From positions 1 through 12,511 of the forward strand of contig JAKAUD010000198.1 of the NCBI GenBank assembly GCA_021827885.1: 12,511 bases of DNA, written 5' to 3'. This document shows, one piece after another, positions 1 to 6,605 of the stretch. Below the pieces are notes generated by a model that made no database searches, had not been told where the DNA came from, and saw only the letters and a list, made by a program, of their open reading frames with translations. This DNA is from Thermoplasmata archaeon. GTDB taxonomy: Archaea > Thermoplasmatota > Thermoplasmata > Thermoplasmatales > Thermoplasmataceae. The stretch's first letter is position 1. Each line of letters starts with the position of its first letter. A program made the position numbers and the translations under genes.

Positions 1-1271
1 AAGTATTATTTGAAAACGCTTCATTAGAGCCGACAAGTATATCACGTTTTAAACTTGCTTCTTGGAGACTTCTTGAGGAAAGGGAGAGGCAAATTCCGTC
101 AGGGAAACAACATTTTGTCATTACGACTTCGTACCCCGGATTAAGTTTCCCAATGCGTAAAAACAATACAAACAAATTTATTTTTTTAGGAACGAAAAAA
201 AACCTCAAAAAGATGGAACAGATACTGAGAAATAGAATTAATGAATTTTATTCTATGCCATTATATATTTTGTCGGATGAGGGACAAGCTCCAAAGATTT
301 TAAAAGCCGCTATGAGCACTATGAAACAGATAAATGAAGAACAAATTTATGAATTACTAGAAGATGTTGTGATCGAAGATCAAAGTGCAGCACTGTCGAA
401 TGGTAATACCCAAGAATATATAGGTTCTACCCGATACAGCAGAATCAGAGCAGGGGAGGAGGCTATTCTTCTCATTGATCTTAATGGGAGAGGAATGTTG
501 ATCCCTACCGATGCAAGCGTATCAGTCAAAAATGGTGAACTTCTATCAGAAAAAAACATTGGCGACATTAACTCGAAAGATTATGCTAAAGAACTCGATG
601 GAAATGAAATTCTTTTAGATGTGTTGGGTTTTCACAGATCTTTTAGATCTATGTTTATAGTTTATATGCTTAGATACGCGAATAATGTGACTTTTCGCAA
701 ATGGGGATGTGAGTGGAAAGGATTTGAAAAACTCCTATATAGTTCGCAGAGGTGGATACTAGTACTAAGAGAGGCGGTCGAGAAGTATTCCAACTTAAAT
801 GAAATAAAATACTTTGATGCCGCAAATATCGTTGCGAATTATCTCGCAGCGTTGCATCTGAACGCAAGAAATCCAGTTTATATAAAGAGATGGTGGTCAG
901 ATTTCGAAACGCTGATAATTGGTGATGAGGAATTTTATATATATAGCATAGAGCATACAAAAAGTATCAAGGATGTTAGAAAGATCTTTGAAGAAATAAA
1001 TAGGCTACTTCCCGACATGAATCTATCCATAGAGGAAGGAGAGAGGAGCTACATAGCATCAATATTTATGCAAGATTTCCGAAGATCAATTCTAAGCGGG
1101 AAGAACCTTGACCCCAGACTCCTACACATTCATAAAGCCGTCAGCAAGGACATTGGAGAAGTAGTGAAACATTCGCAATTTTTCAAAGTGTCTAATGTTG
1201 CCAAGGTGAAGATAACTGAAGATGTTGACCAATTTAGAGTATTGATGGACTATAGTAGATATGTCTACTAA
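1..1271 (+). CDS. Protein of unknown function, 5' end outside the window (possible HerA/FtsK-like ATPase C-terminus)
   Basis: The reading frame is open from base 3 to the TAA at 1269-1271, so the gene starts upstream; the first internal ATG, at 153, is probably not the start. About 422 residues are visible. The first 60 run helix (WRLLEERERQ), then a strand ending in VITTSYPG, then a strand NKFIFLGT and a helix; further on comes IRAGEEAILLIDLNGRG. This order resembles the end of the RecA-like core of HerA/FtsK/VirD4-type DNA-pumping ATPases, where a strand with a T-x-Q/T sensor precedes the last strand and a 'GE-ll' segment. The Walker A and B motifs would lie outside the window, so the idea is weak. 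The remaining ~250 residues look alpha-helical with several Trp and Tyr, no membrane segment and no motif I recognise. The gene is richer in A+T than 2291-8493 and lies beside a tRNA 3' end, which suits an acquired element. Confidence 0.75.
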   Translation, partial: VLFENASLEPTSISRFKLASWRLLEERERQIPSGKQHFVITTSYPGLSFPMRKNNTNKFIFLGTKKNLKKMEQILRNRINEFYSMPLYILSDEGQAPKILKAAMSTMKQINEEQIYELLEDVVIEDQSAALSNGNTQEYIGSTRYSRIRAGEEAILLIDLNGRGMLIPTDASVSVKNGELLSEKNIGDINSKDYAKELDGNEILLDVLGFHRSFRSMFIVYMLRYANNVTFRKWGCEWKGFEKLLYSSQRWILVLREAVEKYSNLNEIKYFDAANIVANYLAALHLNARNPVYIKRWWSDFETLIIGDEEFYIYSIEHTKSIKDVRKIFEEINRLLPDMNLSIEEGERSYIASIFMQDFRRSILSGKNLDPRLLHIHKAVSKDIGEVVKHSQFFKVSNVAKVKITEDVDQFRVLMDYSRYVY

Positions 1272-1356
1272 GAATAGTGAACATGTTGTTAAATCCACAT
1301 CCAGCTTAAGATTTTATTGTAATGACTTAGCGAGGTGTTTTCATAGAATAAATTAA
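1261..1356 (+). CDS. Doubtful 31-codon ORF overlapping the end of the preceding gene; possible truncated gene
   Basis: ATG at 1261 overlaps the last 11 bases of the preceding gene and reads 31 codons (MSTKNSEHVV... to ...RCFHRIN) before TAA at 1354-1356. The overlap geometry is typical of translationally coupled neighbours. The peptide has no recognisable domain, and no clear Shine-Dalgarno is seen beyond a weak GATGGA. It could be a real microprotein, the stub of a gene cut off when a mobile element decayed, or chance. Confidence 0.2.
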   Translation: MSTKNSEHVVKSTSSLRFYCNDLARCFHRIN

Positions 1357-1693
1357 GTTGTGTAATGTATAGGAGCACTCCCCCTATGGCATTTCTTTGG
1401 CCTCATCCGTACATACCTGAATTCCGTATCGTGATGGTAAAAGCAGGGAGTTCAGGATGAAAGATTCGGGCTAAACAGCAGACGCGTGGAATCGACAGGA
1501 ATTTTAGATCGCTGTTGCAAACCCTTTACTTAACAGTGATAATTGAATCAATGAAAAGTGTCAAATTTTGATTCAGATTCAGCCAATAGAAGGAGAGGTA
1601 ACAGAGGAGAGAATCAGTTAGGTATCCTTATACGGGCAAACGAAAGAGATGTGAAAAAGGCGAGCAGGAGAGAAAATTTCTTACTGGATAAAG
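1357..1693. other. Gene-poor stretch between the A+T-rich gene and tRNA-Ser
   Basis: No convincing gene was found on either strand. A 24-codon ATG frame at 1386-1460 has only a distant AGGAG and no family resemblance. A short self-complementary patch lies near 1369-1386 (ATAGG...CCTAT). On the minus strand a T-run (AAAAA on the plus strand near 1653-1657) may end transcription after the tRNA. If a mobile element uses the tRNA 3' end as attachment site, this would be its tRNA-proximal edge. Confidence 0.4.
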
Positions 1694-1775
1694 CGCGGGG
1701 AGAGGGATTCGAACCCTCGCTCTCTACTGAGAAATAGCTTAGCAGGCTACCGCCGTACCGCTGGGCCATCCCCGC
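1694..1775 (-). tRNA. tRNA-Ser (anticodon GCU)
   Basis: Read on the minus strand, the 82-nt molecule folds as a class II tRNA. The acceptor GCGGGGA pairs with TCCCCGC and is followed by discriminator G73, as usual for serine. The D stem is GCC/GGC. The anticodon arm is GTAGC-CTGCTAA-GCTAT with anticodon GCT. The long variable arm has a TCTC/GAGA stem, and the T arm is GAGGG-TTCGAAT-CCCTC. The long variable arm and anticodon GCU (codons AGC/AGU) identify serine. CCA is not encoded and no intron is seen. Its 5' end is the base next to the TAG stop of the small upstream gene on the same strand, so both are probably on one transcript cut by RNase P. Confidence 0.96.
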
Positions 1776-1937
1776 CTATGATGGAAAACGTTCCTGAAGA
1801 TCGTTTGCTATTTGTTCGAGGACTTCTTCAAAATCATCATTTTCCAGCGTCACAACGTCTCCTGTTGGAAGTATAATCCTAGCTAAATATGTTTCCCCTT
1901 CCTTTGAAATCTCAACTTCTGCAAGTCTCTCTGACAT
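1776..1937 (-). CDS. Small conserved-looking acidic protein of unknown function (53 aa), directly upstream of tRNA-Ser
   Basis: The ORF begins with ATG at 1937 (MSERLAEVEISKEG...) and ends with TAG at 1776-1778, touching the tRNA-Ser 5' end. A GTG 24 bases further up (1961) would add eight residues. I prefer the ATG because a TATA-like box (TATAATATA on the minus strand, 1963-1971) is centred about 30 nt before it, matching a leaderless or near-leaderless transcript. The protein is predicted to form two or three beta strands (AEVEIS, YLARIILP, DVVTLE) followed by one acidic helix (DFEEVLEQIANDLQERF). No catalytic motif, membrane segment or metal site is visible. The amino-acid make-up looks like true coding sequence, but I do not recognise the family. 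The same promoter probably also drives the tRNA. Confidence 0.6.
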   Translation of the reverse strand: MSERLAEVEISKEGETYLARIILPTGDVVTLENDDFEEVLEQIANDLQERFPS

Positions 1938-1962
1938 GTTATCATCGGTAAATTTCAGCACG

Positions 1963-1971
1963 TATATTATA
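1963..1971 (-). promoter_or_regulatory. TATA-like box for the small gene and tRNA-Ser
   Basis: TATAATATA on the minus strand is centred about 30 nt before the ATG at 1937. No separate box was seen between the small gene and the tRNA, so this is the most likely promoter for both. A second A+T-rich box (TTATAAATTAAAT on the minus strand, near 1994-2006) is an alternative. Confidence 0.45.
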
Positions 1972-2036
1972 CTTATTTTGATTCAGAAGTTTCATTTAAT
2001 TTATAACAGGACATTCGCCGTTATGGTGAGGTTACA

Positions 2037-2046
2037 TTTATATAAT
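2037..2046 (+). promoter_or_regulatory. TATA box of the Asp-rich microprotein gene
   Basis: TTTATATAAT is close to the archaeal TATA consensus. Its centre is about 39 nt before the ATG at 2080, which predicts a leader of only about 13-15 nt, just enough to carry the Shine-Dalgarno. Confidence 0.6.
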
Positions 2047-2066
2047 AGTAAATTAATTAGTGTTCA

Positions 2067-2075
2067 GGAGGGTGA
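2067..2075 (+). promoter_or_regulatory. Strong Shine-Dalgarno deciding the microprotein start
   Basis: GGAGGGTGA lies four bases before ATG 2080 and matches the archaeal anti-Shine-Dalgarno along nearly its whole length. Because many first genes of transcripts in this window look leaderless, such a site stands out and argues that ATG 2080, not the upstream in-frame ATG at 1936, is the real start. Confidence 0.7.
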
Positions 2076-2079
2076 AATC

Positions 2080-2142
2080 ATGGACTTCATTGTAAAAAGA
2101 AGGGACTATGACGATGATGATGAGTTTGACGACGATGACTGA
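2080..2142 (+). CDS. Asp-rich 20-aa microprotein of unknown function
   Basis: ATG 2080 to TGA 2140-2142 encodes MDFIVKRRDYDDDDEFDDDD. Residues 1-8 are hydrophobic to basic (FIVKRR); residues 9-20 hold nine Asp and one Glu, broken only by Tyr10 and Phe16. Ten of 20 residues are Asp. The gene is a self-contained unit: TATA box, short leader with a very strong Shine-Dalgarno, ORF, then a T-rich terminator-like tract. The frame is open upstream to 1936, but that part overlaps the divergent promoter and does not look coding. I do not recognise a family. It might bind a basic surface or metal ions, mimic nucleic acid, or act as an Asp-codon leader peptide; the last is weakened by the terminator and by the separate promoter of the next gene. 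Confidence 0.55.
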   Translation: MDFIVKRRDYDDDDEFDDDD

Positions 2143-2180
2143 ATATTTTTAAAATTTTAATATTTTTAATGCTATTTATT
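2143..2180 (+). terminator. T-rich terminator-like tract after the microprotein
   Basis: Directly after the stop codon come T-runs at 2146-2150, 2155-2158 and 2163-2167 within almost pure A+T sequence, including the self-complementary TTAAAATTTTAA. Archaeal RNA polymerase ends at such T tracts without a strong hairpin. Confidence 0.5.
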
Positions 2181-2245
2181 TAATCAAGACTACAAAAACC
2201 AGAAAAAAATTGAATTTTATGGCACTGAATTCCTGTCAGGGCAGC

Positions 2246-2255
2246 AATTATAAAA
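2246..2255 (+). promoter_or_regulatory. TATA box of the Lhr helicase-Toprim operon
   Basis: AATTATAAAA is centred about 40 nt before ATG 2291, predicting a start near 2277 and a leader of about 13 nt with a weak Shine-Dalgarno-like AGGA at 2281-2284. Confidence 0.55.
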
Positions 2256-2290
2256 ACTCTAAATTTGTGATGATGCATCAAGGATAGAGA

Positions 2291-5005
2291 ATGAACGTAA
2301 GAGACCTTCTGATTCCGCCGATAAAAGAGCTTCTTGATAAATACGGAATAGACCAGTTCACGGAAGCACAGGAAAAACTGATACCGGAGGTGCTCAACGG
2401 AAACGATGCAATTCTCATTTCACCAACCGGAAGCGGAAAGACCGAGGCTGCAATACTTCCGGTATTCCAGAAGATCATTGAAGGATCCCTTCCCCCAATC
2501 AGTGCCCTTTTCATCACGCCGCTCAGGGCCCTGAACCGTGACATACTTGGAAGGCTCCAGGAGTACGGTCAGAACCTCGGAATCAGGATACAGGTAAGGC
2601 ACAGCGATATGTCCGATGCCCAGAGAAAGGACCTGAGGGACAACCCAGCCCAAATCATCGTAACAACCCCGGAATCTGTACAGATACTCCTCAATTCCAG
2701 GAAGATGGATGAAAGCCTCAGGAATGTCAAATATGTCATTGTCGACGAACTTCACGAACTCGGGCAGAATGAGAGGGGAACCCAGCTCTCCATCGGACTT
2801 GAAAGATTGCGGGAACTGAGTGGTGATTTCCAGAGGATAGGGCTTTCCGCAACCGTCGGCAATCCTGAGGACCTCTCTAGATTCCTGAAGTCTGACGGCA
2901 CTGTCCATGTTATCAAGACGTCAATGGAAAAGGAGATTTCCATTGAGGTTTCGATCGCAGAAAACGCAAAGCCTGAAATTGCAGAAAAGATGGGATGCGA
3001 TCCGGAATATGCCGGGGCAATATCCATGATCCACGATCTGGTTGAATCCCACAACGGAACCCTCGTATTCGTGAATACGAGAAGCGTGGCGGAAGATATT
3101 GCTTTCAGGATGTCATTGTACTACAAGGAAACGTTGTTGAAGGTTCACCACGGATCGCTGTCAAGGGATGTGAGAGAAGAGGCGGAAATACTGTTCAAGA
3201 AAGGAGGAATAAAGGGGCTCATATGCACCTCATCCCTTGAACTTGGGATAGACATAGGTTCCGCTGACCTCGTAATACAGTTCAATTCCCCAAGGCAGAT
3301 AAACAAGCTGATCCAGAGAACCGGAAGATCAGGGCACTGGATTAAGAAGAGATCGAAGGGGATCATCATATGCAGCGACATCATAGAACTTGAGGAGGCA
3401 ATGGCCATCGTTGGACAGGTATATGACAAGAGGCTGGAGCCGGTAATCATAAGAAAGGGTTCCATGGCTACCGTGGCAAACCAGATTATTCTTGAGGTCC
3501 AGAGGCTGAAAAGCTTCGATTCCAACAAATTCTTCACCACAGTCAGCAGAAGCTACCCCCTCAGCGACATGACAAGGGAACAGTATGACGAGGTCGTCAA
3601 TTTCCTCGTTGAGACCCGGAAGATCAGGATTGACGAAAATACCATTTCAAGGAGGGCAGGAACTCTTGACTATTTCATCACGAACATCTCCATGATCCCA
3701 AGCGAGAGAAACTACAGGGTTATTGATGTCATAAACAGGAGGTTTGTCGGCACCCTTGACGAGAGATATGTCCTGAATGAGATAGAGCCCGGATCATATT
3801 TTGTCATCAGGGGCGCAACATGGCGAACCATCAGGATAGAAGAGGAGAAGATACTTGTCGAGCCTTTCCAGACTGCGGCCCTTGCCCCGAAATGGACAGG
3901 AGAGGATATCCCTGTCCTGCCGGACGTTGTCAGGAGGGTTTCCGAAAACAGGAAGAGGAAGATTGTCCACGAATATGTAACAGGAAAATCCCGTGCAGTC
4001 CTTAAGGAATGGTATGAGAACGATTCCGGAACCGTTGACATGGTGATCATTGAGTCACAGGGCTCCGAGATAGTGATTCAGTCCATGCTTGGCACACGGG
4101 GAAACTTTGCCCTTACAGAGATACTTGGGGGAATGCTGACGGCCATAACCGGGGAGAGCGTGGAATCTGATTATTCACCTTATCACATTTTCTTCCGGGT
4201 TTCAAGGAGAATGCGCTCTGAAGATATCCAGCAGATGATATCAGGCATCGATAAGGAGAGGATGATGTCCTATATTGAAGCCAGCGCGAGGAGATCAAGG
4301 TTCTTCACCAATGTATTCCTGTATGAAGCGAGGAAGTTTGGCGTCATAAGGAATGATGCGGACATTTCAAGGATAAGGTTTGACAAGATTGTGGAATCAT
4401 ACATGGATACGGTGCTTTACAGGGACTCTGTAAGGAAGATGATTGCCGACTACATGGATCTTGATTCCGTGGCGGATTTCCTCAATAGGATCCAGAACAA
4501 GACTGTCCAGTTCAGCTGCAGGGACAGGATTTCGGAGTCATCGGAGGTGTTCCTGACGCACTATTCGGAAAGGATCATGCCGCTGAAGCCCACAAAGGCA
4601 ATCATAGAGTCCGTGACATCAAGGCTGATGAATGAGGAGATAACGCTCCTGTGCCTTTCATGCAAAAACACAAGGACAATGAAGGTCCGGGACGTCACAA
4701 CTACACGATGCCCGTCATGCGGGAGTTCGCTTGTTGCAGGAATCTCACACTACGAGAAGAACGAGATAATGGAAGGCATCAATTCAGGGAAAATAGATGA
4801 AAAAACCCTCAGGAGGCTGAGGAAGAATGCCCATCTGGTCAAGGAGAGGGGAAAGAAGGCAATAATAGCACTATCAGGAAGGGGGATCGGATCGGAAACT
4901 GCATCAAGGATACTTTCGGTCGGATATTACAATGACGAAGATTTTATCAAGGAGATTCTCAATTCAGAAATGGAATATGCAAGAAACAGGAGGTTTTGGA
5001 GCTGA
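2291..5005 (+). CDS. lhr: Lhr-family superfamily 2 ATP-dependent helicase with C-terminal zinc-binding motif
   Basis: This 904-residue protein is a DNA/RNA helicase of the archaeal Lhr group, linked to nucleic-acid repair and RNA remodelling in the cytoplasm. RecA domain 1 holds the Walker A SPTGSGKT (44-51), TPLRALNRD (76-84), the DELH box (152-155) and SAT (186-188). RecA domain 2 holds FVNTRS (260-265), SLELGIDIG (315-323) and QRTGRSGH (342-349). A winged-helix region follows, then an Lhr-core beta-rich part around IRGATWRTIRI (506-516) and a long helical C-terminus. Cys788/791 and Cys807/810 form a CxxC-CxxC zinc motif. A helix-hairpin-helix-like stretch (SGRGIGSETASRIL) lies near 862-875. 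The length and zinc motif fit the longer archaeal Lhr type (perhaps aLhr2, not certain). The stop overlaps the next gene by 10 nt, so the two are co-translated. Confidence 0.93.
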   Translation: MNVRDLLIPPIKELLDKYGIDQFTEAQEKLIPEVLNGNDAILISPTGSGKTEAAILPVFQKIIEGSLPPISALFITPLRALNRDILGRLQEYGQNLGIRIQVRHSDMSDAQRKDLRDNPAQIIVTTPESVQILLNSRKMDESLRNVKYVIVDELHELGQNERGTQLSIGLERLRELSGDFQRIGLSATVGNPEDLSRFLKSDGTVHVIKTSMEKEISIEVSIAENAKPEIAEKMGCDPEYAGAISMIHDLVESHNGTLVFVNTRSVAEDIAFRMSLYYKETLLKVHHGSLSRDVREEAEILFKKGGIKGLICTSSLELGIDIGSADLVIQFNSPRQINKLIQRTGRSGHWIKKRSKGIIICSDIIELEEAMAIVGQVYDKRLEPVIIRKGSMATVANQIILEVQRLKSFDSNKFFTTVSRSYPLSDMTREQYDEVVNFLVETRKIRIDENTISRRAGTLDYFITNISMIPSERNYRVIDVINRRFVGTLDERYVLNEIEPGSYFVIRGATWRTIRIEEEKILVEPFQTAALAPKWTGEDIPVLPDVVRRVSENRKRKIVHEYVTGKSRAVLKEWYENDSGTVDMVIIESQGSEIVIQSMLGTRGNFALTEILGGMLTAITGESVESDYSPYHIFFRVSRRMRSEDIQQMISGIDKERMMSYIEASARRSRFFTNVFLYEARKFGVIRNDADISRIRFDKIVESYMDTVLYRDSVRKMIADYMDLDSVADFLNRIQNKTVQFSCRDRISESSEVFLTHYSERIMPLKPTKAIIESVTSRLMNEEITLLCLSCKNTRTMKVRDVTTTRCPSCGSSLVAGISHYEKNEIMEGINSGKIDEKTLRRLRKNAHLVKERGKKAIIALSGRGIGSETASRILSVGYYNDEDFIKEILNSEMEYARNRRFWS

Positions 5006-5400
5006 AAGACCCTGAACTGTTCACCCTCAAGGATCGTGCAGCAGAGATGAACCTGAATGTCCCGATTCTTGTTGAGGGAAAGCACGATGTCGATGCGTTG
5101 AGAGAGATTGGATTCAAGGGGCACCTGATAAAGATCAACAGGGGCGTCTCGCTTGACCTGTTCGCGGAGATGATAGCGAGGAATTTCAGGAAGATCATCC
5201 TTCTCACCGATTTTGACAGGAAAGGCCAGTCCATAAAGGCAAGGCTGCAGGTTTTGCTTTCATCCTATGGATGCGAGATCAACCTCGAATTCTGGGATTT
5301 CATAAACAGGAATTACAAGCTCAAGAGCGTAGAGGATATTCCATGGCTAATGGAAAAGGTTCTCTCAGAGGCAACTAATTCCAACGGAAAAAGACATTGA
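4996..5400 (+). CDS. Small Toprim-domain protein (COG1658-like, RNase M5/primase-like)
   Basis: The 134-residue protein is a stand-alone Toprim domain. Glu27 lies in ILVEGKHD (24-31) and Asp72/Asp74 in LLTDFD (69-74), the Glu and DxD that bind magnesium in Toprim enzymes. It fits the archaeal single-domain proteins related to bacterial ribonuclease M5; the actual substrate in archaea is not settled. The proposed start is TTG 4996, inside the end of the helicase gene and close behind AGGAGG (4988-4993), a tighter spacing than usual. An ATG at 5047 would give 117 residues and still keep all Toprim motifs, but family members usually have an N-terminal helix like the one retained by TTG. Coupling to an Lhr helicase suggests a shared nucleic-acid substrate. 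The gene ends 5 bp from the convergent pncB. Confidence 0.85.
   Translation: MELKDPELFTLKDRAAEMNLNVPILVEGKHDVDALREIGFKGHLIKINRGVSLDLFAEMIARNFRKIILLTDFDRKGQSIKARLQVLLSSYGCEINLEFWDFINRNYKLKSVEDIPWLMEKVLSEATNSNGKRH
5388..5393 (-). terminator. T-run that may end the cysS-pncA-pncB transcript
   Basis: On the minus strand a CTTTTTC run lies about 13 nt past the pncB stop, inside the last codons of the convergent Toprim gene. It is the first T5 tract after the operon and could serve as an archaeal terminator. Confidence 0.3.
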
Positions 5401-5405
5401 GGCAA

Positions 5406-6605
5406 TCACTTCTTTCCAGTTCCGGATAGAATCATTGCATTAAGCCTTGAAATTACCTTTTCCCGGATTTCCTTGTCACTCTTTTCCGGGATTTTCCATT
5501 TTCCATTTTCAAATATGGTCTTGTTTATGACTTCAAATGAACCGCCGCATGAACATTTGTCGGTGCTTGCAGGTGCCGGCTTGACCTTCAGCATCCCGCA
5601 CTCACTGCATCGCAATACGTCCTTGTTTCCCGAAAATTTTCCCTTCTTTGTAATGTTTTTTCCGTTTATCCTCACGATGTCCATCGCAAAATCTATGGAC
5701 TTCGCCGATGATATGGATGTTCCAACGCCAAAGGCCTCAACTCCGGCCTCCCTGAGCTTTGCCACCATCTCCTCATCCAGCCCTCCGGATGCCATTATCT
5801 TTATCCTGTTGAATCCCCGCAGATCAAGTTCCCATCTTATTTCCCTCACAATATTTGGGAAGTTCCCGCGCCTGGATTTCGGGGTGTCCAGCCTTATGAA
5901 ATCGATTTCAGGAAACATTTCGGCAGCCCTCAGGGCACTCTCCTTCTCGTCGCCGAAGGTATCTATGAGAAGAGTCCTGCTGCCCTTTGGGAAATTCTCC
6001 GAGATGTACCTCCATGCATTCTCTTCCCCCATTATCAATGCCAGTGCATGAGGCATTGTGCCCACCGGTTCCGACTTGATGCGTTCTGCCCCAAGTATGC
6101 CGGATACGCCGTATGCCCCGCCGATATAGGCAGCCCTGTCAATCATTGGGGATATTGCTGGATGCATCCTCCTTATGCCGAACGAAAAGAACGGATATGG
6201 ATAGCTTGCCATGTAAATCCTTGATGCAGCCGTTGAAATGCCCGATGACTGGCATATAAGGCCAAGAATTGCGGTCTCAAGAGAACCTATCTCAGAATAC
6301 CTCCCTTCAATGGTGATAAAGGGAATGGGTATCCCGCCGGAATCCCTTGTCCTTATCACCTCTCCCTCTGCTATTCCCCTTATCCTCACATCCCTGTGCG
6401 ACAGGAGGGCCATTGCCTCCTTCAATCCCGTAAACGTGATCCAGTCATCCCCGTTTGGCGAAGTCGTAACCTCTACCGTGACAATCGGATCCTCAGAAGA
6501 GCTGGAAAGCCCCTTGAGGCTCCTGCTGAAATAAACATCACTTGCCTTCCCTGCTAAAATCTCCTCCTCATCAGCTATAAAAAATCCAGAATGTTCATTA
6601 ACCAT
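5406..6605 (-). CDS. pncB: Nicotinate phosphoribosyltransferase with C-terminal zinc knuckle
   Basis: This 399-residue enzyme joins nicotinate and PRPP to give nicotinate mononucleotide, the committed step of the Preiss-Handler NAD salvage route. Visible signatures are FGIRRMHPA (142-150, active-site Arg/His), GTMPHA (182-187), LIDTFGD (213-219), the barrel strand IKIMASGGLD (268-277) and the phosphate-binding loop GVGTSI (293-298). A C-terminal cysteine cluster (Cys333, 336, 351, 353) matches the zinc-knuckle-like domain known from the Thermoplasma acidophilum enzyme, with CxxC followed by CxC. The ATG at 6605 directly follows the pncA stop codon with no gap, and a GAGG lies just upstream, so translation is coupled. 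The enzyme acts on the product of its upstream neighbour. Confidence 0.93.
   Translation of the reverse strand: MVNEHSGFFIADEEEILAGKASDVYFSRSLKGLSSSSEDPIVTVEVTTSPNGDDWITFTGLKEAMALLSHRDVRIRGIAEGEVIRTRDSGGIPIPFITIEGRYSEIGSLETAILGLICQSSGISTAASRIYMASYPYPFFSFGIRRMHPAISPMIDRAAYIGGAYGVSGILGAERIKSEPVGTMPHALALIMGEENAWRYISENFPKGSRTLLIDTFGDEKESALRAAEMFPEIDFIRLDTPKSRRGNFPNIVREIRWELDLRGFNRIKIMASGGLDEEMVAKLREAGVEAFGVGTSISSAKSIDFAMDIVRINGKNITKKGKFSGNKDVLRCSECGMLKVKPAPASTDKCSCGGSFEVINKTIFENGKWKIPEKSDKEIREKVISRLNAMILSGTGKK
5461..5491 (+). repeat. Inverted repeat followed by T's, opposite the pncB 3' end
   Basis: TCCCGGA (5461-5467) and TCCGGGA (5485-5491) are perfect inverted copies 17 nt apart, followed on the plus strand by TTTT. 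It lies 60-90 nt past the Toprim stop and could stabilise or end that transcript, but it also lies in pncB coding sequence and may be chance. Confidence 0.3.

Noticed and set aside
1386..1460. 24-codon ATG frame in the gap before tRNA-Ser
   Set aside because: The AGGAG is about 10 bases away and overlaps a self-complementary patch, there is no family likeness and no clear promoter.
1420..1480. Possible C/D-box guide RNA (GTGATGG near 1430)
   Set aside because: The C box is imperfect and no matching D, C' and D' boxes with proper spacing were found.
1936..2142. 68-codon version of the microprotein ORF beginning at 1936
   Set aside because: Its first 48 codons run through the divergent promoters and the Shine-Dalgarno of ATG 2080, and the translated part does not look like coding sequence.
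2420..2908. 162-codon minus-strand frame inside the helicase gene
   Set aside because: A shadow of a strongly supported gene with all helicase motifs; no motif or ribosome site of its own.
5473..6051. 192-codon plus-strand frame opposite pncB
   Set aside because: Antisense to a clear nicotinate phosphoribosyltransferase; rich in Ser/Phe/Pro as expected from reading the opposite strand.
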